Notes: generated by a model from the sequence alone, not told the origin. DNA of 38,842 bases from Candidatus Obscuribacterales bacterium (GCA_019745415.1 JAIETF010000072.1:1-38842), one strand, 5' to 3'; counted from the first letter of the stretch, positions 1 to 7,819 are shown. Numbers and translations: made by a program.

Positions 1-380
1 TCCACTGGTTTCTTACAGGCAGTAAGCATATAAATGAGCCGAAAAATATGCTCACCTTCGCGTCCGGCGTCAGTTGCGCAGATGATCGAATCAGTTTCTG
101 AGGCAAGAAAAAGTTTCTTGATTATATTGAACTGCGAGCGCGACTTATCTACTACGCTGTACTTCCACTGCTCTGGAATCATCGGCAGTTGTTCCAGACG
201 CCACGGACTGCCCCAGGCTGGATTCATTTCCTCCGGCTCTGCCAAGGTGACCAGGTGGCCGAAGGCATAGGTGACGGCATAACCGTTACCTTCAAAGTAT
301 CCGTCTTTCTTTGTCTTGGCACCCACGACACTAGCGATGTCGCGAGCAACCGACGGCTTCTCGGCTAGAATAACCTTCAT
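1..380 (-). CDS. topB: DNA topoisomerase III, N-terminal part (cut by window edge)
   Basis: This is the first ~126 codons of a type IA topoisomerase, which relaxes and decatenates DNA through a tyrosine-linked single-strand break. The reading frame runs off the window at base 1. It begins MKVILAEKPSVARDIA, the usual start of the TOPRIM domain in TopB. At about residues 100-115 it has CATDAGREGEHIFRL, the DxD-type acidic Mg-binding motif followed by GREGE. The segment between (YAVTYAFGHLVTLAEP) also fits TopB rather than TopA. The ATG at 378-380 is the natural start because the conserved domain begins at once. It is divergent from the hydrolase at 523, with a 142-base shared upstream region. 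The active-site tyrosine domain is outside the window, so intactness cannot be judged. Confidence 0.9.
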   Translation of the reverse strand, partial: MKVILAEKPSVARDIASVVGAKTKKDGYFEGNGYAVTYAFGHLVTLAEPEEMNPAWGSPWRLEQLPMIPEQWKYSVVDKSRSQFNIIKKLFLASETDSIICATDAGREGEHIFRLIYMLTACKKPV

Positions 381-522
381 ATATACACCAAGTAAGGCAA
401 GACGACCGATTAACAGTGATACTTTAAAACATTAGCCGCGCTTTTCAAACGGCCCAAAACGATAAGCTGCGCATATTCAATAGATAAACAAAACATACAA
501 CTATCACCCATCCAACATCAGT

Positions 523-1488
523 ATGAACTTTGAAATTTCTAAAGACCTAACAATAGAACTCCCCTGGTCTGTCAATGGCACCCTGTTTAAGCCAGCAAGA
601 AATTCTGAGCCCAAGGCTCTTCTTATCTTGGTGCATGGTTCCGGTCCGCACGGTCGCGAAGAACAGGTCGGCGGGGTAAGGGTCTTTTCAGATCTGGCGG
701 CAGGACTAGTTGAAAGGATTAATCTTGCTGTATTTTCATTCGACAAAAGAACCTTCACTCATCAAAGCCGCTTTGCCGCCCTGCCGGAAGAAGAGATCAC
801 CGTCTTTAACGAGACAATCGATGAAGTACTGACGCTGGTCGAGCATTTCCAAAGCCAGTATGAACAAATAGCCTTGCTTGGTCACAGCTTGGGCGGCAGT
901 TGTATCCCCTATCTTCTCGCAAATAGCAGAGCCGGTCTGGGAATTATGCTAGCGGCGTCTTATTCGCCCCTTGAAGATCTGATCATCAGACAAATGCGCT
1001 ATCTACTCAAGTATGCACCAGAGTCTGGGCTCACTGAAACTATAGTTGAGACCACAGCAAAGCAAGTCGAAACTCTCAAGTTACTGCTGGCAGGCAGCGG
1101 TGATAACGAGGCTAGAGCTCAAGCTCAGAGCGAGGAAAAGCAGAAACGCTTGTCCTCAGAGCTTCCGCTTGGTCTTCCCCTGCCATACTTTCAATCGCTG
1201 CATAAGCTAAATACCAATGCACTGGCAAAAACATTAGATAAGCCAGTTCTCTTAGTGCAGGGAGAAAGAGACTATCAAGTCAACATGGATGAGTTTGAAG
1301 CCTGGAAAGAGCTTTTGTCTGCAAACCCTAACTTCACATTCAGGTCTTATGAGAAACTCAACCATCTCTTTGTAGAAGGTGATATCGGCGCCTTATCGGT
1401 GCCGTCGGAATACGCTCAGCAGGCAAACCTGCCAGCCTATCTACTCGATGATATCGCCGACTTCCTCAAAAAATCACTCAAGCTTTAG
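523..1488 (+). CDS. alpha/beta hydrolase, cytoplasmic
   Basis: A 321-residue alpha/beta-hydrolase-fold enzyme of unknown substrate. The oxyanion region is LILVHGSGPHGRE (about residues 34-46). The nucleophile elbow is GHSLGG (about 125-130). The acid is probably the Asp in VQGERDYQV, and the His is in KLNHLFVEG. A helical lid-like insertion of roughly 70 residues sits between the nucleophile strand and the acid strand. There is no signal peptide or membrane segment, so it is probably cytosolic. The sequence looks like esterases or peptidases of the S9/dienelactone-hydrolase type, but I cannot name the reaction. No clear Shine-Dalgarno is visible ahead of ATG 523. It is convergent with the next gene and shares no operon. 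Confidence 0.85.
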   Translation: MNFEISKDLTIELPWSVNGTLFKPARNSEPKALLILVHGSGPHGREEQVGGVRVFSDLAAGLVERINLAVFSFDKRTFTHQSRFAALPEEEITVFNETIDEVLTLVEHFQSQYEQIALLGHSLGGSCIPYLLANSRAGLGIMLAASYSPLEDLIIRQMRYLLKYAPESGLTETIVETTAKQVETLKLLLAGSGDNEARAQAQSEEKQKRLSSELPLGLPLPYFQSLHKLNTNALAKTLDKPVLLVQGERDYQVNMDEFEAWKELLSANPNFTFRSYEKLNHLFVEGDIGALSVPSEYAQQANLPAYLLDDIADFLKKSLKL

Positions 1489-1500
1489 GCTCTGCAGATC

Positions 1501-1517
1501 TTGAGGCTAGCCTTCAA
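1501..1517. terminator. possible terminator hairpin between convergent genes
   Basis: TTGAGG-CTAG-CCTTCAA forms a short imperfect hairpin with one bulged base, followed on the + strand by a T-rich stretch with repeated TTCTAT units (1522-1550). It lies in the 55 bases between two convergent genes. There is no clean U-run directly after the stem, so the call is weak. Confidence 0.3.
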
Positions 1518-1543
1518 TCACGATTCTATTTATATTTCTATTT

Positions 1544-2494
1544 CTATTTACCGTCGGCATTGCCGGTAATAGCGAGCCGCATCGGAAGCAATGGAGCCTG
1601 ATCCTGCAACTTGAATTCTCCCTGGTCATAGACCAAGCCAAGCTTGTTATATAACTCTTGCAGGTCCACTTCTACCTCTTCATCCTGAAACTGCTCAAAG
1701 AGCGGCAATAACAGAGGTTTACCAAGCTTGGCGTCTGCTACAGAAAGAGCCTTTCTTGCCGACCAATCGGAAGCAGAAGTACCACCTTCTCTAACGATTG
1801 AGACGAGAGCATCCTCTAGTCCCATACTATTGGAAGTGGTCTCCCTTATCTTCAAATCGGCAAGCAAACAAAAGAGTGCACCGCCCCAGTACATTTCGCC
1901 ACGATGGCGAGTACCTCTGAAATTGCCAATTCTCAGATAGGGCGGACTTGCCTCGCTAAAGCCCTGAGGCAAGCCTTCCGCCAACTCTTGCCAGACTTGC
2001 TCTTCACTGATTAGACCGGTACGCTTCCTGGCTATCGGTTCAACATAGGTGGCTATGCCTTCAGCCAGCCAACGGTCATCTTCATGAACAATCGGGAAAG
2101 TAAGATGAACCATTTCATGGGTAAGAGTCCAGCTCGTGATCAGACTTTCGAAGCTAGTCTCACGCCCGACTAGTACTTCTATTTCACCTTGACCTAGTTC
2201 ATCGTTGTAAGTACTCTCGCCATAGAGCACAGTATCGCCCGCCCCGGCATGCACAGTGATAACAGTACGCTCTAGCGGATAGTCTTTATAAAAGGCTTTT
2301 ATTGAAGAGGCCGCGGTGAGAGCCCACTTTTGAAAATCTCGCTGCCCGAGGTAGCGGAACTGCTCAGGGCGCTCCACATTAACAATAATCTGGCTTTGAG
2401 AGAGCGTGGCCGCTGAGCGACCCGACGCAAACCTGGTCGAATGCTGGGCGTTATGAGATTCTCCACCGATTAGAGTGAAGAGGGATAAAATCAT
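1544..2494 (-). CDS. HExxH zinc-peptidase-like (peptidase MA-type) exported protein
   Basis: A 316-residue protein with the gluzincin pattern: HEMVH at residues 126-130 and WLAEGIATYVEP about 15 residues later, where Glu145 would be the third zinc ligand. This arrangement is seen in the peptidase MA-like family, which includes M1-related and DUF1570-like proteins. The N-terminus (ILSLFTLIGGESHNAQ) is hydrophobic and looks like the end of a signal peptide. However, the ATG used has no positive n-region before it. In frame upstream are codons for ...GIKTIAIL and then a stop, with no ATG, GTG or TTG, so either a rare ATC/ATA start or a degraded leader is possible. Substrate unknown. It is divergent from the glycosyltransferase at 2753. 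Confidence 0.75.
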   Translation of the reverse strand: MILSLFTLIGGESHNAQHSTRFASGRSAATLSQSQIIVNVERPEQFRYLGQRDFQKWALTAASSIKAFYKDYPLERTVITVHAGAGDTVLYGESTYNDELGQGEIEVLVGRETSFESLITSWTLTHEMVHLTFPIVHEDDRWLAEGIATYVEPIARKRTGLISEEQVWQELAEGLPQGFSEASPPYLRIGNFRGTRHRGEMYWGGALFCLLADLKIRETTSNSMGLEDALVSIVREGGTSASDWSARKALSVADAKLGKPLLLPLFEQFQDEEVEVDLQELYNKLGLVYDQGEFKLQDQAPLLPMRLAITGNADGK

Positions 2495-2664
2495 TAGTAT
2501 GGCTATAGTTTTGATGCCATCCCCGCTTTAGCAATTTCCGCTCTTAGTTGAAACTACGAGAATTAACTTCTATTATTCCCAAATCGGCACCAAATCTTGA
2601 CATCGGAGCAAAACCTTCAGTATTTGGGCGTTTCACTTAAACTTATGTTGCCCCGAAAATGAGA

Positions 2665-2706
2665 GTTATCAAATAAATAGCCCACCTAAATCAATCTGTT
2701 GATAAC
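2665..2706. promoter_or_regulatory. 8-bp inverted repeat in a divergent promoter region
   Basis: GTTATCAA (2665-2672) and TTGATAAC (2699-2706) are perfect inverted copies separated by 26 bases. They lie in the 258-base region between the leftward peptidase-like gene and the rightward glycosyltransferase. The right half contains TTGATA, which could serve as a -35 box for the glycosyltransferase gene, so a regulator bound here could block it. No protein can be assigned. Confidence 0.35.
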
Positions 2707-2752
2707 GTATATCCACTCGACCATCTATTACATAGACTCGAAGGATACCTAA

Positions 2753-3967
2753 ATGAGTTCCAGCTTAGAAAAGCTTATTACAGTAGTTATGCCGTTGCGC
2801 AACGGTGAGAGACATCTGGCTCCGGCGGTCGAGAGCGTTCTCAGACAAACCCATTGGAATTTGGAATTGATCATAGTAGATGACTTTTCCAATGACGGCA
2901 GCGCCGCCATAGTCGATCTCTATGCGCGAAAGGACCCTAGGGTCAAGTATTTTCGCACCGGTTCACCGCAGGGCTTTTACGCATCAATCAATCTGGCGAT
3001 GGAACAGTCCCTCGGCTCTTATATCAAGCTAATGAGGCAGGACTCAATACTAAGTCCAGAAGCATTAGAGAGCACAGTCAACTGTTTCAAGAAAAATGAT
3101 CAGCTTAGTTTAGTTGCCACTGGCTATCAACTCATAGATGAGTACAGCGAACCCCTATCTTCGCCTCAGTTAGCCACTGCCAATCTCAACGCATTTCCGG
3201 TTTATGGGTTCGAGCCAAATCGCATTCACTACCGGGGTGAAGTCCTAAGTTCTTGTCTATTTCCATTGACAAATCTAGTCGGCGATTTCGGCACTGTCAT
3301 GTTCAAGGCCGGAATTGAAGCGAGCGGTTTTGATGAGAGACTCTCGAATCTTTCCGAACTCGATTATTTTCTGCGCCTGATCATGAAAGGTGATTTCTAT
3401 CTGATGAGCGACAACTTGGTTGAATTAAGAGAGCCGAGCTGTGATGAGGGCGAACTCTGTCTAATGGAAGGCGCCGACATTATGAAAATGTCGCGCAAAT
3501 ACAGTCGAGTAATAGAAGCCCTCGGTAAATCAGAGGGTGATTTCATAGAGATGGCTCTTGAAGGCTATGTATCAAGAGTGCGCAAACTACTTGATGCAGG
3601 GAAAATTTCAGAAGAGTCTCTGCGTAAAGCCTCCGACCTTCTGGAAAGAGCCGCTATGGAGCGCTCCACCCATTTCAGCCAAGTTGCTACTGCCACTGTG
3701 ACATCAATATTTGAGGGGCTATCGCTTGATTTTAGCCCAAATAAAATAGCAAATGTCAAAAACCCAATGGAAGAGGCTGGCAGCCGATCTACCACGCAAG
3801 ATCTGGTCGACATGCGACTCTTTACCTATTACCTGGTAAAGAGATTAATCTGGCAAGAGAAGAAGACAGAATCAAGGTCAGAAGCGATAGAGCAGGTACT
3901 GACAAAAGGAGCCGAACTGAATCCGACTCCCTTTGCCAAGCCATCTTACTCGGTGTTGAATCGATAG
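2753..3967 (+). CDS. glycosyltransferase family 2 protein
   Basis: A 404-residue protein with an N-terminal GT-A fold of the GT2 family, which transfers a sugar from a nucleotide-sugar donor. The start is VVMPLRNGERHLAPAVESVL, followed by ELIIVDDFSNDGS with the nucleotide-binding Asp pair at 43-44. The DxD position reads LMRQDS, keeping only one Asp (97). A later SELDYFLRLIMKGD segment fits the ED-type catalytic region. About 180 C-terminal residues are helical and charged and match no domain I recognise. There is no membrane segment. The ATG has AAGGA about 9 bases upstream. It stands alone, with no polysaccharide genes next to it, so the acceptor is unknown. Confidence 0.87.
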   Translation: MSSSLEKLITVVMPLRNGERHLAPAVESVLRQTHWNLELIIVDDFSNDGSAAIVDLYARKDPRVKYFRTGSPQGFYASINLAMEQSLGSYIKLMRQDSILSPEALESTVNCFKKNDQLSLVATGYQLIDEYSEPLSSPQLATANLNAFPVYGFEPNRIHYRGEVLSSCLFPLTNLVGDFGTVMFKAGIEASGFDERLSNLSELDYFLRLIMKGDFYLMSDNLVELREPSCDEGELCLMEGADIMKMSRKYSRVIEALGKSEGDFIEMALEGYVSRVRKLLDAGKISEESLRKASDLLERAAMERSTHFSQVATATVTSIFEGLSLDFSPNKIANVKNPMEEAGSRSTTQDLVDMRLFTYYLVKRLIWQEKKTESRSEAIEQVLTKGAELNPTPFAKPSYSVLNR

Positions 3968-4029
3968 CGAGCAAGAAAGAGTAGCTCACACTCTGAATCT
4001 AAGATCTGGTGCTAGTACTACTTTCTACT

Positions 4030-5295
4030 CTAGCCCTTTACGCAGACCAAGGGTCTCAAGCGATGAACGATCTCAATCAGCTCCGATTGAGCTTTCATGA
4101 CAGCATCCAAAGGCTTGTAAGCCGAAGGTGATTCATCAAGAATGCCAGCGTCTTTGCGGCATTCAACATGGGCCGTATCACGCTTGTGTTTATCAAGCGA
4201 GATAGTGGCTTTTGCCTTAGCCCTCGACATTGTGCGTCCGGCACCATGCGAACAGCTATTGAAGCTCTCGGCATTGCCCTTTCCCTTGACGATGAAAGAA
4301 CCAGTCCCCATCGAACCGGGAATGATACCCCAGTCACCTTTCTGAGCACGAACTGCACCCTTTCTGGTGACCCAAACATCCTCACCAAAGTGATGCTCTT
4401 TCGCCACATAGTTGTGGTGGCAATTGATCACTTCAACTTCGGTTTGAAAGTCTGGAATATCTTTCTGCGTTTTGAGAGCATCGACAAGCAGTGCCATCAT
4501 CACCTGTCTATTTAGATAAGCATAGTCTTGAGCCCATTGCACTGCTTCAAGATACTCATCGAAATGCTGCGCACCTTCGCTCAAATAAGCAAGGTCGCGG
4601 TCAGGCAAATGAATCTGCTGGCGCTGCATGTCCTTCCTGGCTAGGTCAATGAAATAGGTACCGATACGGTTACCAACTCCGCGGCTGCCCGAGTGCAGCA
4701 TAAGCCAGACAAAGCCCAAGTCGTCAACCAAGACCTCAATGAAATGGTTGCCGGTACCAAGGGTACCCAGTTGCAAACGGCAACGGAGCGAACCGTTGTC
4801 TAAATGCTCGTGTTTGGCAACAATGGCATCGAAACGATCTGAGAGCTTAGCCCAAGCTTTGTTGATGCGCTTGATGGCGGGATGTGATGAAGAGAGGCTA
4901 TCTCTCCAGCAGGCAAATCCCACGGGGATCGCATCTTCAATTGCTTGCCTGAGTCCCTTGAGATTATCAGGCAAGGCGTTGGCTTTGAGATCGGTCTTAA
5001 CGGCAATCATACCGCAGCCAAGATCCACGCCTACAGCGGCGGGAATAATGGCACCAGTGGTGGGAATGACACTACCGACAGTGGTGCCTTTTCCCATATG
5101 TGCATCAGGCATAACGGCTACATGGCTGTGAATAAACGGCATAGAGGCCAAGTTAATCAGTTGGCGCCTAGCTTCCTCTTCCAAGGGCACACCTTTTACC
5201 CAAGCCTTGATAGGCTTGTGCCTGGGCAACTGAATGATTTCATAATCAGTGATTTGATGTTCAGTCATTGTTTTAAACTCAATTTGTTTGTCCAT
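4030..5295 (-). CDS. rtcB: RNA-splicing ligase RtcB
   Basis: RtcB joins RNA 2',3'-cyclic-phosphate (or 3'-phosphate) ends to 5'-OH ends using GTP and Mn2+, in tRNA splicing or RNA repair. The 421-residue product has all the family motifs in order: PDAHMGKGTTVGSVI, AVGVDLGCGM (metal Asp and Cys), GTLGTGNHFIEV, LHSGSRGVG, HHNYVAKEHHFG, and near the C-terminus NSCSHGAGR, whose His is the guanylylated residue in characterised RtcB. Length fits the family (about 400-480). ATG 5295 is chosen because GGAACAAG precedes it; an internal ATG at 5268 is possible. It has no archease, RtcA or RtcR next to it. Its leader is unusual: an overlapping 75-codon ORF and a cluster of hairpins lie just upstream. 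It is convergent with the glycosyltransferase gene. Confidence 0.96.
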   Translation of the reverse strand: MDKQIEFKTMTEHQITDYEIIQLPRHKPIKAWVKGVPLEEEARRQLINLASMPFIHSHVAVMPDAHMGKGTTVGSVIPTTGAIIPAAVGVDLGCGMIAVKTDLKANALPDNLKGLRQAIEDAIPVGFACWRDSLSSSHPAIKRINKAWAKLSDRFDAIVAKHEHLDNGSLRCRLQLGTLGTGNHFIEVLVDDLGFVWLMLHSGSRGVGNRIGTYFIDLARKDMQRQQIHLPDRDLAYLSEGAQHFDEYLEAVQWAQDYAYLNRQVMMALLVDALKTQKDIPDFQTEVEVINCHHNYVAKEHHFGEDVWVTRKGAVRAQKGDWGIIPGSMGTGSFIVKGKGNAESFNSCSHGAGRTMSRAKAKATISLDKHKRDTAHVECRKDAGILDESPSAYKPLDAVMKAQSELIEIVHRLRPLVCVKG

Positions 5296-5492
5296 TTTAC
5301 TTGTTCCAGAAAAAGTTGTCGTTTATTCGGTGAAGCCCCAATGACACTATTCTCGCCGCCAAAATCCGCGCCGGCGTCATCTTGGGTCTGAACCCGAGAA
5401 AGTACCCTCACTTCTCTATTGCATGGACCATAATCATGGTTAGCAGCAATCACGAAGATCCAGTTTGATATAGCGTCAACTACGTACCTCAT
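5265..5492 (-). CDS. small ORF overlapping rtcB start (75 codons), leader peptide or structured RNA
   Basis: The ORF begins MRYVVDAISNWIFVIAANHD and is preceded by TAGGAGAATCAATATG, one of the best Shine-Dalgarno sequences in the window. Its end overlaps the rtcB start by 31 bases in another frame, so the two could be translationally coupled. I recognise no protein family. The second half (about residues 35-55) is encoded by a sequence that folds into a long stem (5337-5386), so the selection here may be on RNA rather than protein. I treat it as a possible rtcB leader ORF. Confidence 0.4.
   Translation of the reverse strand: MRYVVDAISNWIFVIAANHDYGPCNREVRVLSRVQTQDDAGADFGGENSVIGASPNKRQLFLEQVKWTNKLSLKQ
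5337..5386 (-). other. stem-loop just upstream of rtcB
   Basis: On the - strand CCCAA-(GA)-TGAC (5386-5376) pairs with GTCATTGGG (5345-5337), nine base pairs with a two-base bulge. Inside, a GCC/GGC helix can form. Directly 5' lies GGGTTCAGACCC (5395-5384), a small hairpin whose 3' arm competes with the long stem, so two alternative folds are possible. The stem ends about 40 bases before the rtcB ATG. Confidence 0.4.
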
Positions 5493-5523
5493 ATTGATTC
5501 TCCTATTTCCGAGGTTTAACCGA

Positions 5524-5668
5524 TTTCCAATTCTGGAAACAAGACTTTTGATGGCGCCGGAAAGATCACGTATGTGACATTACCGGCAGTGCCATCAACA
5601 GTCGCCCGAAAACCAGCGTATGCTCATGCTACGCTCTTTTCGGCTAGCTGAAGACTGCTATCTTCAGC
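5524..5668. other. cluster of four hairpins upstream of rtcB, candidate structured RNA
   Basis: Four successive inverted repeats fill this 145-base non-coding stretch. (1) TTTCCA/TGGAAA at 5524-5539 with a 4-base loop. (2) A nested element at 5548-5598: TTGATGGC/GCCATCAA outside, GCCGG/CCGGC inside it, TCAC/GTGA at the tip. (3) CCGAAAA/TTTTCGG enclosing AGCGTA/TACGCT at 5606-5643. (4) GCTGAAGA/TCTTCAGC at 5647-5668 with a 6-base loop. Their density is far above the rest of the window. They lie 5' of rtcB and of the small ORF on the - strand, so a leader RNA or separate ncRNA is the likely reading; the strand is not proven. Confidence 0.5.
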
Positions 5669-5854
5669 AACACCTTTCAATACTCTTCAGTATCTTTCGA
5701 TTGGAACAGCAAAGACTTGCACTAACTCTACTTATTCCAGCTAACTTTTAGTCGGTGGATTGGCAAACGATACGCATACAATGTCCATACTAAGCCAAGT
5801 ATGTCTTCAAAGTCGGTACCAGATTGAGTTGCAAACTCTTATTGCCAAAAACTC

Positions 5855-6067
5855 TTATTGGAGAGTACCACCAAACTTACGCCCTATCTTGAGACTGCCG
5901 AAAGCTCTGCTCGACTTTGCACTATTGCTCAATGCGACTAGGCTAAAGTAATTAGCGCCCGCTGGCGGCTTGGCAGAGCCTGTTTCGGAGGCGCGTATTT
6001 CATCAATACGCAGCGCCGGCTGCGATAGCATCGATTTAAATTGTTCGGATGCATTGATGAACAACAT
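5855..6067 (-). CDS. possible small protein, 70 residues, unknown
   Basis: The ORF begins MLFINASEQFKSMLSQPALR and has AGAGGG seven bases before its ATG, a plausible ribosome site. The product is rich in Ala and Ser with a basic end (SLKIGRKFGG). There is no signal peptide or membrane helix. I recognise no family. It lies alone in a long intergenic region and overlaps an equally short + strand ORF, so chance is a real alternative. Confidence 0.3.
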   Translation of the reverse strand: MLFINASEQFKSMLSQPALRIDEIRASETGSAKPPAGANYFSLVALSNSAKSSRAFGSLKIGRKFGGTLQ

Positions 6068-6293
6068 GGTAGTGCCCTCTGTATAGATCTCCAGAATAAA
6101 GTCTCGATCTATATTTTGTCAAGCAGAAATTTCAGAAGAATCTAGACTTTGCTGGAAAAAGTAATGACACCACCAGCAGTGCCCAGTCAGTAGACCTAAT
6201 CAGATAGGCTTTCCAGCCTGACTAAAGCCAAACGGCATTATCAATACCGTCTTTTTCGTTTCTTCTATTTTGCCAACTCAGTAAATTCTATTG

Positions 6294-6401
6294 CTAATGA
6301 AAGCCGTCTTCGTTGAACTCGCCACCGACGGGCAAGTAATCATTGACCAAGGTGGTCAAAATAGTGCTTACGAGAATAACGACTACGCTAAGCAATGTCA
6401 T
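6294..6401 (-). CDS. possible 35-residue single-span membrane peptide
   Basis: A short ORF reads MTLLSVVVILVSTILTTLV, a near-ideal membrane helix, then a polar acidic tail NDYLPVGGEFNEDGFH. GGAG lies about 10 bases before the ATG. The hydrophobic-then-acidic layout is typical of real small membrane proteins and is not expected by chance. An overlapping + strand ORF of 37 codons (6297-6410) lacks a ribosome site. Function unknown; toxin-like or regulatory membrane peptides have this form. Confidence 0.4.
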   Translation of the reverse strand: MTLLSVVVILVSTILTTLVNDYLPVGGEFNEDGFH

Positions 6402-6571
6402 AGGTTATAGACTCCAAAGAGTGCCCTAATTATCTCCTCTTCGCATATACATAACTGCAAGCCCATAAGCCACATGAAGTTTTTGTTACACGCGTTTAAT
6501 CTTTGCATGTACTAGGCAACTGAAGCGCCTTTTACTATATTGAGGTAACTTACCAAGAGTTCAGCAGACCG

Positions 6572-7645
6572 ATGCCGAAGCTTCATTTATCTAGCCCCTA
6601 TATCATGCTCTGGAATTTAACACTTTGCCTGAGCCTAAGCTTTGGCAGTGCTGACGCCGATTCTTTGCATAAGGTGCCTCACGAATGGCGCATGAAACCA
6701 CTAAAGAAAGTCGATATACCAACCAAAAGGGCAACCAAGCCTCTTAGTCCGACCAACTCCAATTCGTTAGATTCGGTAGATTCTCTGCATTTCGTCAAGT
6801 CTGAATGGGGGCAATCGAGACCGAGCACTAGCCTTAGTATTGATGGCTACGGATCAACGATTGCCGCTTGGACTATAGCCAATCCGAAAGCAGTTATTCT
6901 TTCTTTGCATGGCTTTGGTCTTTCGAAAGAGTCGTTCGCCGGTTTCGCCTCGGCCATGAATCGCTTCGGTATCTCATGCTATGCCATGGACGTTAGAGGT
7001 TTCGGCTCTTGGAAGGAAAAGGAGACCGAGAAACTGGACTTCTATAAAACACTGATCGACGTTAAGGCTGCCCTTAGTTACTTGAGGCAGCACAACAAGA
7101 CTCCGATATTTTTGCTTGGTGAATCGATGGGCGGTGCAGTGGCTCTGCAAGCCACTTCGATGTTTCCCGACTCGGTTGACGGAGTAATCGTATCGGTGCC
7201 GGGCGATTCTTACTACAAAACTCTTGAAGCCAGTACAAAGGTCGCCCTCGAATTTCTCAAGCCGGGAGGCGGCATTGACCTATCTGAACATGTGGTGGGG
7301 AATTCCACCACCAATGAGAAAGTACGCAAGGAATGGCTCAATGACCCGAAGGCCAGGCTAAGCCTCAGCGCCGGCGAACTGTTGTCCTTCAAAAAATTCA
7401 TGAGCAAAACGGATGACATGGTAAAGGACATTACCAAAACACCTGTCTTAATGTTTCACGGTTATAGAGACCAGCTATCTAAACCATCTGGAACTCTGAA
7501 GATATTCAGAGAATTGAAGACCAATCAGAAAGATTTGATCATGCTGGGCAGTGCCGAGCATTTAATTTTTGAGAAAGAACAGTTCGACAACCATGTAGTA
7601 GACATGGTGCGCGCCTGGATTGGCAAGCATTGCCAATCCAATTAA
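6572..7645 (+). CDS. exported alpha/beta hydrolase, lysophospholipase/serine-aminopeptidase type
   Basis: A 357-residue secreted hydrolase. The N-terminus (MPKLHLSSPYIMLWNL, then a hydrophobic LCLSLSFGSADA) is a signal peptide with cleavage likely after about residue 30. A linker of about 60 residues rich in Lys, Pro and Ser precedes the fold. The catalytic domain has VILSLHGFGLSKESF (oxyanion), LLGESMGGAVAL (nucleophile Ser), MFHGYRDQLS (acid) and GSAEHLIFEKE (His). This pattern is that of the Hydrolase_4 (monoacylglycerol-lipase-like) family, so a lipid ester is a reasonable but unproven substrate. The last codons (GKHCQSN-stop) are encoded by the first copy of a palindromic repeat array that continues downstream. 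Confidence 0.87.
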   Translation: MPKLHLSSPYIMLWNLTLCLSLSFGSADADSLHKVPHEWRMKPLKKVDIPTKRATKPLSPTNSNSLDSVDSLHFVKSEWGQSRPSTSLSIDGYGSTIAAWTIANPKAVILSLHGFGLSKESFAGFASAMNRFGISCYAMDVRGFGSWKEKETEKLDFYKTLIDVKAALSYLRQHNKTPIFLLGESMGGAVALQATSMFPDSVDGVIVSVPGDSYYKTLEASTKVALEFLKPGGGIDLSEHVVGNSTTNEKVRKEWLNDPKARLSLSAGELLSFKKFMSKTDDMVKDITKTPVLMFHGYRDQLSKPSGTLKIFRELKTNQKDLIMLGSAEHLIFEKEQFDNHVVDMVRAWIGKHCQSN

Positions 7646-7782
7646 AAAAGATCTGGCAAGCATTGCCAATCCAATTAAAAAAGATCTGGCAAGCATTGCC
7701 AATCTAGATATAAGCTCTAAATTGATTCGGCAAGCATTGCCAATCTAGATATAAGCTCTAAATAGATTCGGCAAGCATTGCC
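7619..7782. repeat. tandem array of five palindromes GGCAAGCATTGCC
   Basis: Five exact copies of GGCAAGCATTGCC start at 7622, 7655, 7688, 7729 and 7770. Spacing is 33, 33, 41 and 41 bases. The two 33-base units are identical to each other, and the two 41-base units differ by one base. Each palindrome is a 5-bp stem with loop GCA, extended to 8 bp (ATTGGCAA/TTGCCAAT) in the first copy. On the - strand the copies starting at 7655 and 7688 are followed by AGATCTTTTTT, a terminator-like U-run, so the array probably ends the leftward sigma-factor operon. The first copy lies inside the hydrolase coding end. Confidence 0.85.
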
Positions 7783-7819
7783 AGCCTAATTCAAGTCAGA
7801 GTTAGACTTAGCCTCAGCC

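Larger units (their letters stand above)
5669..6571. other. long intergenic region with only small ORFs
   Basis: About 900 bases without a full-size gene. It contains two possible short leftward ORFs (5855-6067 and 6294-6401, listed separately), a 5-bp hairpin AGGCT-TTCC-AGCCT near 6207-6220, and TAGATC/GATCTA flanking 6085-6112. No tRNA cloverleaf, repeat family or transposon remnant was seen. Base composition is AT-richer than in the genes. Confidence 0.5.

Noticed and set aside
4168..4515. 115-codon + strand ORF
   Set aside because: Lies wholly antisense to conserved rtcB sequence.
5384..5395. tRNA T-arm-like GGGTTCAGACCC
   Set aside because: Position 58 would be G instead of A and no acceptor, D or anticodon arms can be drawn around it.
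5760..5951. 63-codon + strand ORF in the intergenic region
   Set aside because: No ribosome site, no recognisable domain, overlaps another small ORF; likely chance.
6297..6410. 37-codon + strand ORF
   Set aside because: No ribosome site and it opposes the better supported membrane-peptide ORF.
7619..7782. CRISPR-like regular repeats
   Set aside because: The segments between the palindromes are themselves repeated, not unique spacers, and there are no cas genes.
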